This document shows, piece after piece, positions 44,209 to 53,621 of a DNA stretch of 64,000 nucleotides. The DNA lies in contig NZ_BIML01000011.1 of the NCBI RefSeq assembly GCF_004001065.1, forward strand, positions 18,047-82,046. Reading direction: 5' to 3'. The translations under genes were made by a program, and so were the position numbers. This DNA is from Paenibacillus xylaniclasticus. GTDB taxonomy: Bacteria > Bacillota > Bacilli > Paenibacillales > Paenibacillaceae. The notes beneath the pieces were generated by a model that was not told the DNA's origin, made no database searches, and saw nothing but the letters and a program-made list of their open reading frames with translations. Every line of letters starts with the position of its first letter. Position 1 is the stretch's first letter.

Positions 44209-45054
44209 TTAGCCTTTAATACCTGTTGTCGCAATCCCCTCTACGAAATACTTCTGCAGGAAGCTGAATACGATCGTCGCTGGAACAATTGACACGAGCG
44301 ACATCGCAAGCAGTTGTCCCCATTGCAGACCGGACTGCGAATCGTTAATCATCCGAAGCGCCAGGCCAACCGTATACTTGTCAACCGAGTTAATATACAG
44401 CAGGTGGCCGAGGAAGTCGTCCCAGTTCCAGAGGAAGCAGAAAATCGTAACCGTAACCAAGGCCGGCTTCGTCAGCGGCAGAACGACACGCCAGTAAATT
44501 CCCCACCAGGAGCAACCGTCGATCTTCGCCGCCTCATCGAGCTCCTTCGGCAATCCGCGGACGAATTGGATGAGCAGGAAGACGAAGAATGTACCGCCCG
44601 CGCCGGCTGCCAATGCATGCGGCACGATGAACGGCCAGTACGTATTGATCCAGCCGAATTGATGAAACATCGCATACTGCGGAATGATCAATACTTGACC
44701 CGGTAGCATCATCGTCATCATAAGCATTGAGAACCATAAATTTTTGAGCGGGAAGTCCAGACGGCCGAAGCCGAAAGCGACGAGCGAGCAGGATGCGAGC
44801 GTCGTCACGAGCACCGCGAGTTCAAGACCGAATGTATTGATATAGAAGTCGGTAAACGAATGACCCGGAATCGATTTCCAGCCGTCTGTAAAGTTGCTCC
44901 ACTGCCATTGCTTCGGGAACAAATTCGGCGAACTTAAATCGGCATTCGTCTTGAACGCTGCGCCAATCCACCAGATGACGGGGTAAATCATAATCAAGCT
45001 GAAGATAATCATAAATACGTGTCGGGTCGCTTGTTTCCATCTAGATGTTATCAT
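44209..45054 (-). CDS. Sugar ABC transporter permease, MalG/UgpE type
   Basis: A 281-residue inner-membrane protein with six helices. The EAA loop for ATPase contact is ELDEAAKIDGCSWWGIYWRVVLPLTKPAL (EAA-x3-G-x9-I-x-LP). It forms the second half of the translocation channel with the 45051 permease, whose stop overlaps its start by four bases. The energising ATPase is not encoded here; CUT1 importers of Bacillota often share MsmX-type ATPases. Confidence 0.93.
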   Translation of the reverse strand: MITSRWKQATRHVFMIIFSLIMIYPVIWWIGAAFKTNADLSSPNLFPKQWQWSNFTDGWKSIPGHSFTDFYINTFGLELAVLVTTLASCSLVAFGFGRLDFPLKNLWFSMLMMTMMLPGQVLIIPQYAMFHQFGWINTYWPFIVPHALAAGAGGTFFVFLLIQFVRGLPKELDEAAKIDGCSWWGIYWRVVLPLTKPALVTVTIFCFLWNWDDFLGHLLYINSVDKYTVGLALRMINDSQSGLQWGQLLAMSLVSIVPATIVFSFLQKYFVEGIATTGIKG

Positions 45055-46037
45055 TTGCGTTTGCCCCTTCCCGTATCATTTTCATAGAATACCCAGTACT
45101 TGGACGACCAGGAGATCAGCACCGCTACGATAACGATCATCACAAGCATAATCCAAGCAAGAGCGGAAGCGTAGCCGAGCTGGTAACGTCCGAATGCGCG
45201 TTCATACAGGTAAAGCGCATACACATAAGTCGAGTTCATTGGTCCGCCGTTCGTAATGACGTAAGCGGAGGTAAACATTTGGAATGCGTTAATGACACCC
45301 ATAATTAGGTTGAAGTAAATCGTAGGCGACAGCATAGGAAGCGTAACCTTCCAGAACTGCGTAAACTTGTTCGCGCCGTCTACCGAAGACGCCTCGTACA
45401 GATCAGCCGGAATTTGCTTCAAGCCGGCGAGGAAAATAACCATCGACGAACCGAACTGCCATACCGACAGCATAATGAGCGACCAGAGCGCTGTGTGCGG
45501 GTTCGTGATCCAGCCCGGAGCGTCAATCCCGATCGATGCCAGCATTTTGTTGAAGAATCCATCTACGCCGAAAATGTTGCGCCACAGCAGCGATACCGCG
45601 ATGCTGCCGCCGATCAGCGACGGAAAATAGATAGCCGTGCGGTAGAAGGAAATCCCTCGTACAGCGCGGTTCAACACGATGGCTACGAGCAGCGCAGCAA
45701 TCAGCTTAAGCGGCACGGAGCCGAGCACGAACAAGAACGTCACTTTGATCGATTGCAGGAATTTGTCATCGTGCATAATGATCCGGTCATAGTTTTTGAA
45801 CCCGACCCATTTGATGTCTTCCATGAGCGTGTAGTTCGTGAACGAATAATAGAGAGAAAGCAGCATCGGATACAACGTCAGGCCGAAGAATCCAATGATC
45901 CATGGACTAATGAACAGGTAGCCAGCGATTGGAGCATCCCATCGTTTCAGCCATGAGCCCCGTTTCTTAATCGGCGGCGCCAGCGGCGCGCCCGTGTTCG
46001 ATGCCGCATTAGCGGTACGGTTCATCGTATTGTTCAC
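45051..46037 (-). CDS. Sugar ABC transporter permease, MalF/UgpA type
   Basis: A 328-residue inner-membrane protein with about six helices (first at IAGYLFISPWIIGFFGL) and the EAA loop DLYEASSVDGANKFTQFWKV, then TLPMLSPTIYF. It heads a two-gene permease operon. A basic N-terminus (PPIKKRGSWLKRWDA) is typical. Together with the lipoprotein at 40962 it would import an oligosaccharide, probably an aldouronate given the uronate genes at 50.5-55.4 kb. Confidence 0.93.
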   Translation of the reverse strand: MNNTMNRTANAASNTGAPLAPPIKKRGSWLKRWDAPIAGYLFISPWIIGFFGLTLYPMLLSLYYSFTNYTLMEDIKWVGFKNYDRIIMHDDKFLQSIKVTFLFVLGSVPLKLIAALLVAIVLNRAVRGISFYRTAIYFPSLIGGSIAVSLLWRNIFGVDGFFNKMLASIGIDAPGWITNPHTALWSLIMLSVWQFGSSMVIFLAGLKQIPADLYEASSVDGANKFTQFWKVTLPMLSPTIYFNLIMGVINAFQMFTSAYVITNGGPMNSTYVYALYLYERAFGRYQLGYASALAWIMLVMIVIVAVLISWSSKYWVFYENDTGRGKRK

Positions 46038-46182
46038 CCCTCAAGTATTTTCTGTAGAAGTCTCAGCTGTTCTATGTTCTCAAGTATATCGACACGCCTC
46101 GTTCGGCTAAAGGAGAGGAATGCTCGAATTCTTTTAAAATATTCCGAAAGTCGAATTTATTCGTCATGAATGAAAAGAGGGA

Positions 46183-46236
46183 TTGCGTTTTTCATAATGG
46201 GCTGTATAATGATTTTAATGATACAAATTGTATCAT
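46183..46236 (+). promoter_or_regulatory. Promoter and perfect operator palindrome before the lasso cyclase gene
   Basis: A TTGCGT (46183-46188), 16-base spacer and perfect TATAAT (46205-46210) form a promoter pointing at the cyclase gene. Directly after it, where transcription would start, is a perfect palindrome with 9-base arms, ATGATACAA, centre A, TTGTATCAT (46218-46236). This is the form of a repressor operator. No matching regulator gene is adjacent. Confidence 0.7.
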
Positions 46237-46275
46237 AGATAAAATGAACTGCTGCATTAGTTCAGGAGGACGTCC

Positions 46276-48231
46276 ATGAGCGTTATAGCAGGCATTATAA
46301 CCGAACAAGATCCGGATGTAGCAGGCTTGAAGGAGCATGTCCTTCGCCTGATAGAGGCATGCAGCCACTGCCCCGCAGATGATATTCGATATTGGCATTC
46401 CAAGAAGCTTGTTCTGGGCAGCCGTAATCAATGGATAACCCCCGAATCGGTCAACGAAATACTGCCGCGTTACGACGCCAGCCTGCAGCTGGCGATCGCA
46501 GCGGATGCCATACTAGATAACCGAGAGCAATTGTTTAATAAACTGCACATTCCTGCTGAAGCTCGTCATGGGATGACAGACAGCGAGCTAATTATGCTCG
46601 CCTACACGAAGTGGGGACAGGACTCCCCTAAGCATCTAATCGGAGATTTCGTCTTCATACTGTGGGACGAGAAGCGGAATGAAATGTTCGGTGCTCGGGA
46701 CTTGGCCGGCAGCCGGACGCTGTATTACTACCATGGGCCAGAGGCGTTCGCGTTCTGTTCCCTTCAGTCGCCTTTATTCGCCCTTCCCTATATACCAAAG
46801 CATTTAAATGAAAATTGGTTGGCTGAATTTCTGGCCATTCCGTTATCGATCGATTCCAGCGACGCCCACTCCACCGTCTACCGCCATATTCACCAAGTGC
46901 CGCCTGGTCACTCCATCACCTTATCAGAAGGCAGGCTGACGCTTAACCGCTACAGTACGTTCATCCCGAAGGAGCGGATTAGACTTAGCTCGGACCAAGA
47001 ATACGAGGAAGCGTTCCGTGACATATTCCACAGCGCGGTCACATCCAAGCTCCGTACCCGCAAGCAGGTCGGCGCCACGTTAAGCGGCGGATTAGATTCC
47101 GGCAGCGTAGCGAGCTTCGCCGCACGCGCCCTGCAAAACCAAGGCAAGCGATTGTATACGTACAGCTCCGTTCCAGTGCCGAGCTTCGAGGATTGGACCG
47201 CACCGAATCTGGCACCGAATGAGCGATCTTACATTGAGGATGCGGTCGCGCATATCGGCAACATTGACAGCCGCTACTTAGATTTCGAAGGCCGCAGCCC
47301 GCTGACAGAAGTAGAGGATTGGCTCGATATTTTGGAGTCTCCTTACAAGTTTTTCGAGAATTCATTCTGGATCAAAGGCATCTACGAGCAAGCTAGCCGC
47401 CAAGACATCGGCATTCTCTTAACAGGAGCTAGAGGCAACAACTCGATCTCCTGGGGATCGATGGCTAGCTACTGCGCATACCTGCTAAGACGCTTTGCCT
47501 TACTCCGGTTCTACAGGCAAGCCACTCTGTTCAGCCGTCAGATGAGAATAAGGCGGTCGCGTCTGTTCCCGATGCTCGGCCGATTAGCTTTTCCGTCGGC
47601 TGCACAGCTGCCGTTCTTCAAGTCCTCGGATGCGTCGGCAATGCCCGTCGCTGCGATGATTCATCCTGATTTCGCGCAGCGAACAGACGTCTATACCCGT
47701 CTGCGGCATAAGAAGGCTTATCTTGAAGAAGCGCACGCAGGCTTTCAAGAGGAACGTGAGCAATATTTCGATGACCTTGCCGTCTTTAATCTCCAAGGGA
47801 CGTCAAGCGCCAAGCTGTCGGCCCGATACGGCATATGGGAGCGCGATCCGACCGCAGATGTACGTGTCGTTCGCTTCTGCTTGTCGATTCCGCTGGAGCA
47901 ATTCGTGAAGAACGGGATTAGCCGATCATTAATTCGAAGATCAACCGCCGGCTACTTACCTGATCAGATAAGACTTAATCAGCGGATTCGCGGCGTCCAA
48001 GCAGCCGACTGGATGCACCGCATCATTCCGGATTGGCCGCTTCTGTTAGACGAGATCGGCAGGCTGTGCCGCGACCCTCTCGTGTCATCATATCTTAACG
48101 TCTCGGCGATTCGGCAATCATGGGAAACCGTTCGCAGCATGTCTCCTAAGCCTGCATTAGCGGCTGATCCGAACGTCATTTTTCTAATGCGCTGCCTTAT
48201 CGTTTCACGCTTTTTGAGGCGTTTCGCTTAA
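46276..48231 (+). CDS. Lasso-peptide cyclase (asparagine-synthetase-B-like, C protein)
   Basis: A 651-residue ATP-dependent macrolactam synthetase. The N-terminal half is a glutaminase-like fold (about 1-215: ILDNREQLFNKL, ELIMLAYTKWGQDSPKHLIG, FVFILWDEKRNEMFGARDLAG), but residue 2 is Ser, not the catalytic Cys of true AsnB, so it cannot hydrolyse glutamine. The synthetase half has the ATP-pyrophosphatase loop VGATLSGGLDSGSVASFAAR. Lasso C proteins adenylate the Asp/Glu side chain of the core and join it to its N-terminus. AGGAGG precedes the ATG. The precursor gene is 28 bases downstream. No leader-binding B1 or peptidase B2 gene is adjacent. Confidence 0.85.
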   Translation: MSVIAGIITEQDPDVAGLKEHVLRLIEACSHCPADDIRYWHSKKLVLGSRNQWITPESVNEILPRYDASLQLAIAADAILDNREQLFNKLHIPAEARHGMTDSELIMLAYTKWGQDSPKHLIGDFVFILWDEKRNEMFGARDLAGSRTLYYYHGPEAFAFCSLQSPLFALPYIPKHLNENWLAEFLAIPLSIDSSDAHSTVYRHIHQVPPGHSITLSEGRLTLNRYSTFIPKERIRLSSDQEYEEAFRDIFHSAVTSKLRTRKQVGATLSGGLDSGSVASFAARALQNQGKRLYTYSSVPVPSFEDWTAPNLAPNERSYIEDAVAHIGNIDSRYLDFEGRSPLTEVEDWLDILESPYKFFENSFWIKGIYEQASRQDIGILLTGARGNNSISWGSMASYCAYLLRRFALLRFYRQATLFSRQMRIRRSRLFPMLGRLAFPSAAQLPFFKSSDASAMPVAAMIHPDFAQRTDVYTRLRHKKAYLEEAHAGFQEEREQYFDDLAVFNLQGTSSAKLSARYGIWERDPTADVRVVRFCLSIPLEQFVKNGISRSLIRRSTAGYLPDQIRLNQRIRGVQAADWMHRIIPDWPLLLDEIGRLCRDPLVSSYLNVSAIRQSWETVRSMSPKPALAADPNVIFLMRCLIVSRFLRRFA

Positions 48232-48258
48232 TCAGTTCACTGAAAGGAGGTGAATACG

Positions 48259-48438
48259 ATGAGAAAATCGTGGGAAGCACCGAAATTGGATACTCTTTCC
48301 GTCAAGGAGACGATGCTCGGTACGGGCTGGAAGCAAGTGGACTGGACGTTTATCGGCGGCCAACTGGATATCGACTTAACGGACAGTCCGGAGCCAGGCA
48401 GCAACACAGGCCCTATTCCACCGGAATACTTCTCGTAA
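48259..48438 (+). CDS. Lasso peptide precursor (A)
   Basis: A 59-residue precursor behind the strongest ribosome site in the region (AAAGGAGGTGA, five bases from ATG). The leader MRKSWEAPKLDTLSVKETM has the lasso pattern (aromatic, Pro, Leu-x-x-Leu, and Thr at position -2) and the same 19-residue length as I recall for the paeninodin leader. The core would start LGTGWKQVDWTF, with Asp9 as ring acceptor giving a nine-residue ring, and continue for 31 more residues rich in Asp, Pro and Gly, ending PPEYFS. At about 40 residues the core is far longer than usual lasso cores (15-26), so part of it may be a follower removed later. It lies between the cyclase and exporter genes. Confidence 0.8.
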   Translation: MRKSWEAPKLDTLSVKETMLGTGWKQVDWTFIGGQLDIDLTDSPEPGSNTGPIPPEYFS

Positions 48439-48456
48439 TTCATACTTAAACGGCAT

Positions 48457-48491
48457 ATCGCCCTTATACAATCAGATCGTATAAGGGCGAT
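48457..48491 (+). other. Perfect stem-loop between precursor and exporter genes
   Basis: A perfect 13-bp stem (ATCGCCCTTATAC and its complement, 9-base loop) lies 18 bases after the precursor stop. No T run follows. It would protect the precursor mRNA 3' end and reduce expression of the exporter relative to the precursor, as is common in lasso operons. Confidence 0.7.
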
Positions 48492-48515
48492 TCGTGTAAA
48501 GGAGCGCCACCGTCT

Positions 48516-50327
48516 ATGAAGCCATTCCTCTGGCTGCTGAAGCAGCTTCATACCTATGCTGGATTTCGGCTGTATGTGAACGTCATAGCCATGACCCTCG
48601 TTGAGATCGTGAACGGCGTCGGGCTGTTGATGTTAATCCCGATGCTTCATTATATTGGTCTTTCCAGCCTTAACATCGACAACATTCCGCTCATCTCTCC
48701 TGCGGTTGATATACTGCAGCAACTGACGGGACCGGTCAATCTGACGATCATTCTCGCCTTCTATCTCCTGCTTACCGTAGGCCAATCGTTGTTCCAGCAG
48801 CAGCAAGCGCTGTTCGATGCCCGGATTCAGCAAGGTTTTATGGGGCAGCTCCGCGTCAAAACGTATCAACTGCTGCTGCATGCCGATTGGACCTTCTATC
48901 TTAAAGGCAGACGATCGGATTACCACCATATCATGACGACGGAGCTCGGGCGCGCCGGACAGGGCGTAAGCATTGCGCTTAGTCTCATGTCGGCGGCCAT
49001 CTTCACGGGGATCCAAATTGCGATTGCATTCGCAGCATCGGCAAAGCTAACTGCGCTCGTACTCATTGGCGGACTAGCGCTTATGCTCTTCTCCCGGCGG
49101 AGCGTCTTAAAGGCCCGGCGGATCGGCGGACAGACGACCGAGCTGTGGCAAAGCTATTTCGCAGGCGTCACCGACCAGCTCGGCGGCATGAAGGACATCA
49201 AAAGCAATCGGCTGGAGGCCGTACACTTGAACTGGTTCCAACAGCTGTCCCGCCAAATGGAGAACAACTCTATTCGTTTCAAAAAACTGCAGATGAACAC
49301 TCAGCTGCTGTTCAATACGGTATCCGCTCTGCTGCTCGTCTCCTTCATCTATGTCTCCGTCCAGCTGCTCCATTCAGGCATCGAACAGCTAATGCTTGTC
49401 GTTCTCGTGTTCACGCGGCTATGGCCGCGGTTCATGTCGATTCAAAGTAATGTTCAGCAGCTTGTATCCGTTCTCCCGGCCGTTCATCGGCTGAATATGC
49501 TGCAGCTTGAATGCGAGAAGGCAAAGGAAAGCTTACCGCACATGAATGCCGACGATTGTACGCCTCTGCCGATCAGGCGCAGCATCGAGTGCCGGGATGT
49601 CAGCTTCCGATATGACCAGGATGTGTCCGACTATGCGCTTCAACGCATTCAATTAACGATTCCGGCGAACGAAACAACCGCTGTCGTAGGTAAATCCGGC
49701 GCTGGGAAAAGCACGTTAATCGATCTAGTCATCGGCTTGCTGCGGCCTGAGCAAGGCGATATCGCAGTGGACGGGATACCGATTACGGAGCAGAACGTGT
49801 CTGCACTTCGGAAATCGGTCAGCTATGTGCCGCAGGAGCCTTTTCTGTTCAACGCAAGCATCCGAGACAATCTGCTTATGCTGAAGCCAGACGCATCCGA
49901 AGAGATGCTGTGGGAAGCGCTCCGATTCTCCGCCGCAGACGAATTCGTCAACCATTTGCCGGACGGCATCGATACGATCATCGGAGATCGGGGCACCCGG
50001 CTGTCGGGAGGCGAGCGGCAACGGATCGTCTTGGCGCGCGCGATCTTGAAGAAGCCTTCAATCCTGGTATTGGATGAGGCAACAAGCTCGCTCGACAACG
50101 AGAACGAGGCCCATATTCAAGCTGCACTGGACCGGCTGAAGGGGACGATGACGATCATCATCATCGCCCACCGGCTGTCGACGATCCGCAATGCGGATCA
50201 GGTCGTCGTGCTGGAAGGCGGCCGCATCGTTCAGCAAGGCGGATACCAACAGCTGTGCCGAGACGCAGCAGGCCCGTTCAAGCTGCTGCTGGACTATCAG
50301 TTGGAGCCTGGCAGTGTGGCGCAGTAG
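48516..50327 (+). CDS. Lasso-peptide exporter, ABC transporter with fused membrane and ATPase domains (D)
   Basis: A 603-residue half-transporter. Residues ~15-310 form the six-helix exporter membrane domain; the ATPase follows with Walker A (VVGKSGAGKSTLIDLVIG), Q loop (VSYVPQEPF), signature LSGGERQRIVLARAIL, Walker B (ILVLDEATSSLDN) and the H loop (IIIAHRLS). There is no N-terminal C39 peptidase domain, so it cannot remove the precursor leader. Its place after the cyclase and precursor suggests export of, and immunity to, the mature lasso peptide. It ends the three-gene locus. Confidence 0.9.
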   Translation: MKPFLWLLKQLHTYAGFRLYVNVIAMTLVEIVNGVGLLMLIPMLHYIGLSSLNIDNIPLISPAVDILQQLTGPVNLTIILAFYLLLTVGQSLFQQQQALFDARIQQGFMGQLRVKTYQLLLHADWTFYLKGRRSDYHHIMTTELGRAGQGVSIALSLMSAAIFTGIQIAIAFAASAKLTALVLIGGLALMLFSRRSVLKARRIGGQTTELWQSYFAGVTDQLGGMKDIKSNRLEAVHLNWFQQLSRQMENNSIRFKKLQMNTQLLFNTVSALLLVSFIYVSVQLLHSGIEQLMLVVLVFTRLWPRFMSIQSNVQQLVSVLPAVHRLNMLQLECEKAKESLPHMNADDCTPLPIRRSIECRDVSFRYDQDVSDYALQRIQLTIPANETTAVVGKSGAGKSTLIDLVIGLLRPEQGDIAVDGIPITEQNVSALRKSVSYVPQEPFLFNASIRDNLLMLKPDASEEMLWEALRFSAADEFVNHLPDGIDTIIGDRGTRLSGGERQRIVLARAILKKPSILVLDEATSSLDNENEAHIQAALDRLKGTMTIIIIAHRLSTIRNADQVVVLEGGRIVQQGGYQQLCRDAAGPFKLLLDYQLEPGSVAQ

Positions 50328-50364
50328 TCGCTCGGTCGGCCCATTCGCTCGCATGGGCTCCGCG

Positions 50365-50440
50365 TAAGTGCCTTTCGGCACCTATTTCTCGCGCTCACGC
50401 CCGATCGACGCTCCATAAGTGCCTTTCGGCACTTATCTCA
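50365..50440. repeat. Two short hairpin repeats after the exporter gene
   Basis: The unit AAGTGCCTTTCGGCAC followed by YTAT occurs twice (near 50366 and 50414), each able to form a GTGCC/GGCAC hairpin, within a GC-rich stretch of CTCGC-type short repeats. There is no T run. It may be a dispersed palindromic repeat or an mRNA 3' end stabiliser. Confidence 0.5.
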
Positions 50441-50514
50441 TCCCACTCGCCCACACGCTCGCCGCTCCAGTATGGGAATGGATTGTCACTTATGCCTATA
50501 CTCGAAACTACAAC

Positions 50515-50546
50515 AAAAAAAGCCCCGGCTCATAGAAAGCCGAGGC
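50515..50546 (-). terminator. Terminator of the alpha-glucuronidase operon
   Basis: Minus-strand stem GCCTCGGCT / AGCCGGGGC with a short loop, followed by seven Ts at 50515-50521. Confidence 0.9.
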
Positions 50547-50559
50547 TTGCTGTAATGCA

Positions 50560-52635
50560 TTAATAAATTTTCCGGCCGTGATCGTCGTTAATGCCCGATT
50601 TGCGGAAGAAGTATGTGTTGATCATATCGCGCCATTCCTTCGAATGCTCCGCTTGCTCTGCCAGCTTAGCTGCACCGATGCGGAATGTCTCTGGCTCGAT
50701 CAGCCCTTCGAGGCTATTCCAGCGCTCAAGCAGCGTCGCTGCGCGCTCGACCCCTTCGAAGTGAGTATCGTAAATGTGTTGAATGACCGTTTTACCCGAG
50801 TGCAGCACATGCGTGTACGGAACATGGTGGAAGAACAGCAGCAGCTCATCCGGACAAGTCTCCAACGAATTGAACTTAGCTGCGTTAGGTCCCATGTATT
50901 GATGCGAATAGCCCGTACCCGTTTCGACCGTGCGGTCGACGCCGATGCCGTGGCAATCTGCAAAATGGTACGTACCCCACTTCGAATACTCGTAACCGTC
51001 CACGTTCGGGCCGTAGTGATGGTCAGGATTAACCATCCAGCCTACTCCGAGCGGTGCCGTATACGATTCGTAGATGCTCCAGGAATCCATCAGCATGCTA
51101 ACGATCGTACGGATGACTCGTTCATCGCTTCCGAACGTTTGCTTCGTCCACTCGATGGCAATCTCCTCAGCAGACAGCTCCGGATTCCAAGCCAGGCGGC
51201 CATAGCCGTACAAGTTGGCCTGCGACATCGGATGGGACGTCCAGTTGTTGCTGTCACCAATGTTCGATACCGCTGCGAAGCCGCTGTACTTGTAGCCGTA
51301 AATCGTACCGTCCACGACGCGTTTAACGTAGGAGCCTTCTCCTCTCGCATACGTATCGAATTCCAGCACTTCTTTCCATTGCGGCACGAGATAGCACATA
51401 TGGCGGGCTTGTCCCGTATATTCCTGAGCAATCTGGAACTCCATCATGCTGTTCGTATGCTCAAGCGCACCGAACAACGGCGACACCGGCTCGCGTACTT
51501 GGAAGTCCATCGGACCGTTCTTAATTTGCAAAATAACGTTGTCCATAAACCGTCCGTCAAGCGGCTTGAAGTGATCGTATGCCGCGCGTGCACGGTCTGT
51601 GGAACGGTCGCGCCAGTCCTGCTTGCAGTTATAAACGAAGCAGCGCCAAATAACGAGACCGCCGTATGGCTTCAGAGCCTCAGCCAGCATATTCGAACCG
51701 TCTGCGTGATCACGGCCGTACGAGAATGGACCAGGACGGTTCTCCGAATCGGCTTTCACCAAATAGCCGCCGAAGTCCGGAATCGCTTTATACAGCTCTG
51801 CCGTCTTATCCTTCCACCACTGACGTACGTCTTCGTCGAGCGGATCAGCCGTCGACAAGCCGCCGACTTCAATCGGGCTCGCAAAGTTAATGCTCAAGAA
51901 CAGCTTAATCGCATAACGGCGCAGAATCGCAGCGATACGCGTAATAGCCGGCAGGAAGCGCTCGGTAACAAACATCGTCTCGTACTTATGTACGTTAACG
52001 TTGTTAATCGAGATCGCGTTAATGCCCGTCGATGCCAGCAGACGCGCATAATCTTCGATCCGGCCCATGTCGCTCACAATTTCATTATCTTTATAGAAAA
52101 TCGATTGGCCCGCATATCCACGCTCAATGCTGCCATCAATATTGTCCCATTGGTTAATCATGCGGATGCTGTTAACCGGACGTTCGAGAATATCGAGATC
52201 GTCCAGCGATGAGCCCGCCGCAATCAATCGGATAAGATGGAATACACCGTACAGAACGCCTGCAGGCTTCTCCGCACCGATCGCTACGATGCCGCTTGCT
52301 GCGTCCGTTCTGATCGCGAAGCCTTCATCCCCTGTTGCAGGCTGGCCGTCATGACCGAACACACGGTCAACACCCGGGTTACCGCCGCCGAACGTACCAA
52401 TGGCGATACAGCCGCCCGTACCGCCCGCTTCTTCCGAGATGACAGGAGATCGGCCGAGCATTTCACAGAGTGCCCAATTTAATTCTGCTGCCGCAGACAG
52501 GACGACCTCCGCCGATTCTGTTACAAGAATCCGTCCGCTGAAGCGACCAAGCGCCACAAGACGATCGTTCGCTGGCAGCTGACGGTAATCGAGCCAAGCT
52601 TCATAGCCCCCGCTGCGTTTCGTTCTTTCGCTCAT
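50560..52635 (-). CDS. aguA: Alpha-glucuronidase, GH67
   Basis: A 691-residue intracellular glycoside hydrolase that removes (4-O-methyl-)glucuronic acid from the non-reducing end of aldouronic acids made from glucuronoxylan. The N-terminal hexosaminidase-like domain, the TIM barrel ([40 protein letters not shown], with the catalytic acidic pair expected in the central barrel around [20 protein letters not shown]) and the C-terminal helical domain ([20 protein letters not shown]) are all recognisable and full length. No signal peptide, so it acts on imported substrate. Last gene of the gntR-uxuA-SDR-aguA cluster. Confidence 0.95.
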   Translation of the reverse strand: MSERTKRSGGYEAWLDYRQLPANDRLVALGRFSGRILVTESAEVVLSAAAELNWALCEMLGRSPVISEEAGGTGGCIAIGTFGGGNPGVDRVFGHDGQPATGDEGFAIRTDAASGIVAIGAEKPAGVLYGVFHLIRLIAAGSSLDDLDILERPVNSIRMINQWDNIDGSIERGYAGQSIFYKDNEIVSDMGRIEDYARLLASTGINAISINNVNVHKYETMFVTERFLPAITRIAAILRRYAIKLFLSINFASPIEVGGLSTADPLDEDVRQWWKDKTAELYKAIPDFGGYLVKADSENRPGPFSYGRDHADGSNMLAEALKPYGGLVIWRCFVYNCKQDWRDRSTDRARAAYDHFKPLDGRFMDNVILQIKNGPMDFQVREPVSPLFGALEHTNSMMEFQIAQEYTGQARHMCYLVPQWKEVLEFDTYARGEGSYVKRVVDGTIYGYKYSGFAAVSNIGDSNNWTSHPMSQANLYGYGRLAWNPELSAEEIAIEWTKQTFGSDERVIRTIVSMLMDSWSIYESYTAPLGVGWMVNPDHHYGPNVDGYEYSKWGTYHFADCHGIGVDRTVETGTGYSHQYMGPNAAKFNSLETCPDELLLFFHHVPYTHVLHSGKTVIQHIYDTHFEGVERAATLLERWNSLEGLIEPETFRIGAAKLAEQAEHSKEWRDMINTYFFRKSGINDDHGRKIY

Positions 52636-52765
52636 ATCGACAATCCTCCTCTAATTCAACAGAACTGCCTTCGGCTGTCGCCTTCTGGCAGCGTAGTTCA
52701 ATCGCGGTCGTGCCGCATATCTTATAGCTCTTGCTGTCGAAGCTGCAACTTACGACTCCAGATAA

Positions 52766-53620
52766 TTAAACGCCGGAGTAAGCCAGGAAGCCGCCGTCGA
52801 CAGGTACAACGATACCGGTAACGAAGCCGGACATCGTCTCGTCGCACAGCCAGAGCAGCGCACCGAGCAGATCCTCTGGTTTGCCGAATCGGCGCATTGG
52901 CGTATGCGAAATGATTTTGTGCGAGCGCGGCGTCAAAGAGCCGTCCTCATTCTTAAGCAGCTTATAGTTCTGCTCTGTAACGAAGAAGCCTGGCGCGATC
53001 GCATTAACGCGAATGCCTGCCTCAGCAAGATGGACCGCCAGCCATTGGTTGAAATTCTCGATCGCTGCTTTCGCCGCACTGTACGCTGGAACTTTCGTCA
53101 TCGGCGAAGGCGCGCTCATCGACGAAATGTTGATGACCGAGACACCCTCGCGTCCGAGCATTTGCTTCGCAAACTCCTGCGTCGGAATGAGTGTGCCGAC
53201 GAAGTTCAAGTCAAGCACGTTGCGGAACCCTTGAATGCTCAGGTCGAAGAATGACGTGACGTCCGGGTTCGCCATATCTTCAGGGGAGAACGTCTCATTC
53301 GTCGTGTTGGCGCTTGGGTGATTGCCGCCTGCGCCGTTAATCAGAATGTCGCACGGACCGAGCTTGGCAAGCACTTCTTTTGCTGCATGCGCAACGCTGT
53401 CTGCGTCCGTTACATCGCAGGAAATCGCAATCGCGGTGCCGCCTGCTTCGCGGATTTCTGCAACAACCTCCTCGCCCTTGGACAACGTCCGGTTCAGAAT
53501 GGCAACTCGTGCTCCTTGACGTGCCAATTCTTTGGCCATCACACGGCACAGTACGCCTGCTCCGCCTGTTACGACGACAACTTTGCCTGCAATTGCAGGG
53601 AATAAGTTCGTTGTTGCCAT
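52766..53620 (-). CDS. D-mannonate oxidoreductase / fructuronate reductase-like SDR (UxuB-type)
   Basis: A 284-residue short-chain dehydrogenase with [18 protein letters not shown] (nucleotide loop), [13 protein letters not shown], the catalytic Ser in [13 protein letters not shown] and Tyr-Lys in [14 protein letters not shown]. SDRs of this size beside uxuA reduce fructuronate to mannonate in the glucuronate pathway (YjmF-type), replacing the long-chain UxuB of E. coli. Its ATG is one base after the uxuA stop, so the genes are tightly coupled. A 130-base gap then leads to aguA. Confidence 0.9.
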   Translation of the reverse strand: MATTNLFPAIAGKVVVVTGGAGVLCRVMAKELARQGARVAILNRTLSKGEEVVAEIREAGGTAIAISCDVTDADSVAHAAKEVLAKLGPCDILINGAGGNHPSANTTNETFSPEDMANPDVTSFFDLSIQGFRNVLDLNFVGTLIPTQEFAKQMLGREGVSVINISSMSAPSPMTKVPAYSAAKAAIENFNQWLAVHLAEAGIRVNAIAPGFFVTEQNYKLLKNEDGSLTPRSHKIISHTPMRRFGKPEDLLGALLWLCDETMSGFVTGIVVPVDGGFLAYSGV

Positions 53621-53621
53621 C

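Noticed and set aside
48250..48258. GTG at 48250 as the lasso precursor start
   Set aside because: It overlaps the ribosome site; ATG at 48259 has ideal spacing and gives the usual 19-residue leader.
50578..52212. 544-codon plus-strand open frame opposite aguA
   Set aside because: Shadow of the GH67 gene; composition typical of antisense reading.
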